A program made the translations under genes and the position numbers. Shown here piece by piece: positions 60,919-64,000 of a DNA stretch of 64,000 bases (positions are counted from its first letter, which is position 1; every line of letters starts with the position of its first letter). Source of the DNA: Spirosoma sp. (lineage in GTDB: Bacteria > Bacteroidota > Bacteroidia > Cytophagales > Spirosomataceae); NCBI RefSeq assembly GCF_026391055.1, contig NZ_JAPLET010000015.1:62001-126000 (forward strand), in the 5' to 3' direction. The notes beneath the pieces are model-generated. The model did not search any database, had not been told where the DNA came from, and saw only the letters and a list, made by a program, of their open reading frames with translations.

Positions 60919-61464
60919 TTGAACACGCTCGATTTACTCATGCTCATTCCCCTGGCCTGGGGGATTTTTAACGGATACCGCAAAGGTCTGCTGGTGGAGA
61001 TCGTGGCGATTATCGCGTTTGTGGTGGCCATGATTGTCGGGTTTAAATTTCTGGCGTTTGGTATCGAACTGCTTAGCCCGTACATCAGCCGTGAACTGGC
61101 CCGAAAAATTCTGCCGTGGCTGGGTTTTTCGGTGATCTTTTTCCCGACTGTCATCATGATCAACCAGATGGGGTTTGCCATCCGACGGTCGTTAAAGTAC
61201 TCCATATTAGGCACCTTCGATAGTGTGGCCGGTGCAACCGTTGGTCTTTTTACGTGGGTTTTTGGAATTAGTGTTATCCTTTGGTTGTTCAGTTATATGG
61301 GCGTCAAGATGCCCGCCCGCCAGACGGAAACGGCCTTTTTATACCCATACATCAGGCCCATCGCGCCTAAAGTGATGGACAAAGCCGCCGTTTGGGTGCC
61401 CAAAGGACTGGAAGAGGGGAAGAAGTGGCGAAGTAGTGCCGACCGTCTCGGTCGGTTGAATTGA
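60919..61464 (+). CDS. CvpA-family membrane protein
   Basis: The 181-residue protein has four membrane helices and the CvpA pattern at the N-terminus, NTLDLLMLIPLAWGIFNGYRKGLLVE. CvpA proteins are needed for colicin V production in E. coli and have a broader role in envelope behaviour. I chose the TTG at 60919 because the family begins right there and earlier codons lie in an inverted repeat; ATG 60940 would lose the start of the conserved segment. The last residues (SSADRLGRLN) are coded by a family-B palindrome, so the C-terminus is recent. Confidence 0.85.
   Translation: MNTLDLLMLIPLAWGIFNGYRKGLLVEIVAIIAFVVAMIVGFKFLAFGIELLSPYISRELARKILPWLGFSVIFFPTVIMINQMGFAIRRSLKYSILGTFDSVAGATVGLFTWVFGISVILWLFSYMGVKMPARQTETAFLYPYIRPIAPKVMDKAAVWVPKGLEEGKKWRSSADRLGRLN
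61433..61455. repeat. REP-like palindrome, family B, copy 2, within cvpA
   Basis: GTAGTGCCGACCG (61433-61445) is identical to the left arm at 56500-56512. The right arm keeps CGGTCGG (61449-61455) but not the outer CACTAC. It lies at the 3' end of the cvpA frame and codes its last residues. Confidence 0.75.
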
Positions 61465-61559
61465 TCCGAGCATTTGCTGTTCTACTCGTCCAAATAGGTA
61501 CGCATTTTGTGCAGATAAACGTGTCCAGGTTCTCTCTTAAATACGCTTATCTGTGTAAA

Positions 61560-62450
61560 ATGATAAAACGAAAAGCAGCCATAGATTGCTGTCTGCTGAT
61601 GTCTTTTCTGGCTACAACGACCTTCGCCCAGTTGACAGGGCGTGTCTTGTCGAAGGAAAACCAACGGGTTATACCCTATGCCACTATTTATCTGAGAAAT
61701 AACGCCATTGGTGCCCATGCCAATGAGAACGGTGAGTTTGTTTTAGATGCGAAAGGCATTACCAACGATACGGTCTATATTCAGTCTATTGGCTATACGA
61801 CTCTACGAATAGCGTTGCAGGATGCGGTAGGTACAAACTCATTTTACCTGAGCGAATCACCAATTACCTTACAGGCCACTAATGTCCGGAAACGAAAGCA
61901 AATAAACTCGCTTTGGAAAGGCGCTACTGAAGACCATAAAGGCTTTATTTTTGGTCAGATGGGTGGTTCCATGTTGCGGGAAGTTGCCTTGTACATGCCG
62001 AATGATGAGAAGAAAGAAGGCTTTTTAAACGCAGCAGGCTTCTATGTCGTGCGCTTTGGAAAGCATAAAACCCCGTTCAGAGTTCGTGTTTACGAGCCGG
62101 ATGGCGACATGCCTGGCAAGGATTTATTAACTGAAAATGTGGTAATCCATGCCAGCGGGTCGAATCGCTATTGCACGGTAGACTTACGTAAATTCAATAT
62201 CCCCTTTGGCGAAAACGGCGTTTTTATCTCCATGGAATGGCTCAATCTGAATGATAAAAAATACTACTACGATGTGAAATACCGCAATAGCAAAGCGGTG
62301 AATACATTCTATGGCCAGCAAATAGGGCTTTCCAATGAATTCGAAGAATTGCAGGGACGCGTAAGAATCAATCAGGGCGACTGGAAAACAATGACGATGA
62401 GGTATGCGTCGCCCATGTTTAAGGTGAAAATTGATTTTTACGAAGATTGA
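61560..62450 (+). CDS. Exported protein with carboxypeptidase-regulatory-like domain
   Basis: The 296-residue protein has a signal peptide (RKAAIDCCLLMSFLATTTFA) and a CarboxypepD_reg-like domain at about residues 25-105 (QLTGRVLSKENQRVIPYATIYL, NENGEFVLD, IQSIGYTTL). The remaining 190 residues are unassigned and beta-rich (FRVRVYEPDGDMPGKDLLTENV). The domain is commonly found at the start of TonB-dependent receptors, but no receptor barrel follows. It is probably a periplasmic or surface protein. The ATG at 61560 was chosen because it opens the signal peptide. Confidence 0.78.
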   Translation: MIKRKAAIDCCLLMSFLATTTFAQLTGRVLSKENQRVIPYATIYLRNNAIGAHANENGEFVLDAKGITNDTVYIQSIGYTTLRIALQDAVGTNSFYLSESPITLQATNVRKRKQINSLWKGATEDHKGFIFGQMGGSMLREVALYMPNDEKKEGFLNAAGFYVVRFGKHKTPFRVRVYEPDGDMPGKDLLTENVVIHASGSNRYCTVDLRKFNIPFGENGVFISMEWLNLNDKKYYYDVKYRNSKAVNTFYGQQIGLSNEFEELQGRVRINQGDWKTMTMRYASPMFKVKIDFYED

Positions 62451-62493
62451 CTCAGGAAACTTTGCCAGTCTTTCTGGCTGTTGTAGCAGTATA

Positions 62494-63543
62494 ATGAAAC
62501 AAGATATTCGTAAACTGACGGCGGTTCAGTTAAAAGACTGGTTTACTAAAAACGGCGAACAGGGTTTTCGGGCCAAGCAGGTGCATGAATGGCTCTGGAA
62601 AAAATCGGCGGTGTCGTTCGAGCAGATGACAAACCTGTCGCTGTCGACGCGTGAAGTGCTGAACGCTAATTTCGAAATCCGTCCGCTAACCGTCGATCAG
62701 CAGCAGAAGAGCAACGATGGGACCATCAAGTCTTCGTTTAAGCTGTTTGACGGCAATCTGGTTGAGGGTGTTCTGATTCCGGCGTTACGAAACGATGACT
62801 TGGATCGTATGACCGCCTGCGTATCGAGTCAGGTGGGTTGCTCGCTGACGTGCAAGTTCTGCGCTACGGGCTATATGGACCGGAAGCGGAATCTTGACGC
62901 GGCCGAAATCTACGACCAGGTGGTGGCCATTGACCGGCAGGCCAAAGAAAACTACGATGCGCCCCTGACCAACATCGTGTATATGGGCATGGGGGAACCC
63001 CTGCTGAACTATAAAAACGTTCTCGAATCTGTCGACCGCATCACCTCGCCCGATGGCCTGGGCATGTCGCCGAAACGGATTACAGTTTCAACGGCGGGTA
63101 TTGCCAAGATGATCCGGCAACTCGGCGATGATGAAGTGAAATTCAATCTGGCCCTTTCACTGCATGCCGCCAACGACCAGAAGCGCGACCAGATCATGCC
63201 GATCAACGAAAGTAACACGCTGGAGGCCTTGGGTGACGCCCTGACGTATTTCTATAAGAAAACCGGCACACGTATTACGTTCGAGTACATACTCTTTTAT
63301 AATTTTAATGATACGCTACAAGACGCACAGGAACTTTGGAAGTTCACCAAGCGTGTTCCGGCTAAGGTAAATATTATTGAATACAACCCCATTGCCGAGG
63401 CCAACTTCAAGAATACCGATCCACAGACGCTGGATAAATTCGCCGGTTTTCTGGAGAGCAAAGGTGTGATTGTCAACGTTCGCCGGAGCCGGGGAAAAGA
63501 TATAGATGCCGCCTGTGGGCAATTGGCGGGTAAAAACGCGTAG
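62494..63543 (+). CDS. rlmN: Dual-specificity RNA methyltransferase RlmN
   Basis: RlmN is a radical-SAM enzyme that methylates A2503 of 23S rRNA and A37 of some tRNAs. The 349-residue protein has the CxxxCxxC cluster in GCSLTCKFCATGYM, the SAM-binding GMGEPLLNYKNV, ITVSTAGI, LSLHAANDQKRDQIMPIN and the catalytic Cys in RGKDIDAACGQLAG. The other methyl-carrying Cys is in MTACVSSQVG. The ATG at 62494 gives MKQDIRKLTAVQLKDWF, the usual start; the frame before it overlaps the preceding gene. Confidence 0.96.
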   Translation: MKQDIRKLTAVQLKDWFTKNGEQGFRAKQVHEWLWKKSAVSFEQMTNLSLSTREVLNANFEIRPLTVDQQQKSNDGTIKSSFKLFDGNLVEGVLIPALRNDDLDRMTACVSSQVGCSLTCKFCATGYMDRKRNLDAAEIYDQVVAIDRQAKENYDAPLTNIVYMGMGEPLLNYKNVLESVDRITSPDGLGMSPKRITVSTAGIAKMIRQLGDDEVKFNLALSLHAANDQKRDQIMPINESNTLEALGDALTYFYKKTGTRITFEYILFYNFNDTLQDAQELWKFTKRVPAKVNIIEYNPIAEANFKNTDPQTLDKFAGFLESKGVIVNVRRSRGKDIDAACGQLAGKNA

Positions 63544-63565
63544 AGACCGGTCCGCAGAGGTGCGG

Positions 63566-63678
63566 CAATCCTTTGCGTCTTATTCTCCGGCAACCATGTA
63601 CGTCTCACTCTCTATTTTTCTTTTTAAAAGGGCATTTCCTACTGCTGACCAGAGCTGAGACGCAAGGGATTGCGTCTC
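63566..63678. repeat. REP-like palindrome, family C, with an inverted partial copy
   Basis: GAGACGCAA and TTGCGTCTC (63657-63678) form a 9-bp stem around GGGA. The segment 63566-63580 is the reverse complement of AGACGCAA(A/G)GGATTG at 14 of 15 positions, so a second, partly decayed unit lies 75 bp to the left. Both are in the gap between rlmN and the PiT gene. Confidence 0.6.
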
Positions 63679-63718
63679 TACTTAACAATTTGGTAATATT
63701 GCTCTGCGCAGTTTCCCG

Positions 63719-63726
63719 TACTTTTG
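63719..63726 (+). promoter_or_regulatory. Possible -7 box before the PiT gene
   Basis: TACTTTTG matches TAnnTTTG 57 nt before the ATG at 63784. A TTG core stands 17 nt above, near the preferred distance. Confidence 0.4.
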
Positions 63727-63783
63727 TGGCAATCATTGGCTTACGGACCCACCGTCGGCAAAACCATAGAAGATACGCCAATC

Positions 63784-64000
63784 ATGTTTGGATTAGAAAC
63801 GGATGTTTTTATCCTCCTCTTTATCAGCCTTTTCGCTGCCTGCGCTTTTGAATTTGTAAACGGGTTCCATGATACAGCCAACGCCGTCGCTACGGTTATC
63901 TACACAAACTCCTTAAAGCCAACGGTTGCCGTTGTGTGGTCTGGAATTTGCAATTTCACCGGCGTTCTGCTTGGTGGGATTGGTGTGGCTATGGGCATTG
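63784..64000 (+). CDS. Inorganic phosphate transporter (PiT family), cut by window edge
   Basis: Only the first 72 residues are visible. They show a first membrane helix (VFILLFISLFAACAFEFVNG) and the PiT hallmark NGFHDTANAVATVIYTNSLKP, followed by a second helix (VVWSGICNFTGVLLGGIG). The GFHDxANxxAT motif is specific for Na+- or H+-linked phosphate carriers. The start ATG at 63784 is preceded by a possible -7 box. Most of the gene, and any accessory PhoU-like gene, lies beyond the window. Confidence 0.92.
   Translation, partial: MFGLETDVFILLFISLFAACAFEFVNGFHDTANAVATVIYTNSLKPTVAVVWSGICNFTGVLLGGIGVAMGI

Overview
The window looks like chromosomal DNA of a Bacteroidota member, most like a Spirosoma-type Cytophagales. 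The grounds are family-level protein resemblance (GH92 and GH95 enzymes, Tat-exported Gfo/Idh proteins, an MnmH, a split sdhCAB with a Bacteroidota-style fused cytochrome b subunit) and several upstream regions with the Bacteroidota promoter pattern (TTTG or TTG about 19 nt before TAnnTTTG). No rRNA, CRISPR array, prophage or insertion sequence was seen. One tRNA gene (Gln, TTG) is present. The species name is an inference.

Layout. 1-3023 (minus): the 5' part of nrdB, an HNH endonuclease with a doubtful trailing ORF, a DUF3761 secreted protein, and a HigB/HigA toxin-antitoxin pair. 3132-9599 (plus): uvrA, a small membrane protein, a secreted amidohydrolase whose signal-peptide region carries a double palindrome, and citrate synthase. 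9680-11457 (minus): recA and a one-TM protein. 11719-15634 (plus): enolase, a FtsB/DivIC-like protein, a low-molecular-weight phosphatase and phosphoglycerate mutase. 15716-22147 (minus): sucB, sucA and a SulP transporter. 22509-29799 (plus): a transporter-like protein with HEAT repeats and a cyclic-nucleotide-binding domain, a histidine kinase, an alpha/beta hydrolase, a receiver protein and a receiver-adenylate cyclase, which together suggest a cyclic-nucleotide signalling circuit. 29898-32575 (minus): an ABC permease with a His-rich loop, a GNAT enzyme and hemC. 32859-37785: an Hsp20-like protein, a secreted protein, a UbiA-like membrane protein, trehalase, tRNA-Gln and fabD. 38158-41754: sdhC-sdhA-sdhB. 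41922-56499: GtrA-like protein, a Tat/toroid-fold protein, GH95, GH92, two cytochrome-c/propeller proteins flanking an alkaline-ceramidase-like membrane protein, and a Tat-exported Gfo/Idh oxidoreductase. 56529-64000: prfA, a Tll0287-like lipoprotein, mnmH, pdxJ, yqeY, cvpA, a carboxypeptidase-regulatory-like protein, rlmN and the start of a PiT phosphate transporter.

Much of central carbon metabolism sits here: citrate synthase, the E1 and E2 parts of 2-oxoglutarate dehydrogenase and succinate dehydrogenase from the TCA cycle, plus enolase and phosphoglycerate mutase from lower glycolysis.

The most unusual signal is not a gene. At least ten junctions are filled by long, nearly perfect inverted repeats (24-39 bp arms in the best cases). 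Some are plain bidirectional terminators, but others lie between co-directional genes, including sucA/sucB and sdhA/sdhB, where both use the same octamer word GTAAGTC(G/A). Separately, short REP-like palindromes (CCGACAGCA..., GTAGTGCCGACC..., GAGACGCAA...) occur in gaps and, in two cases, inside reading frames.
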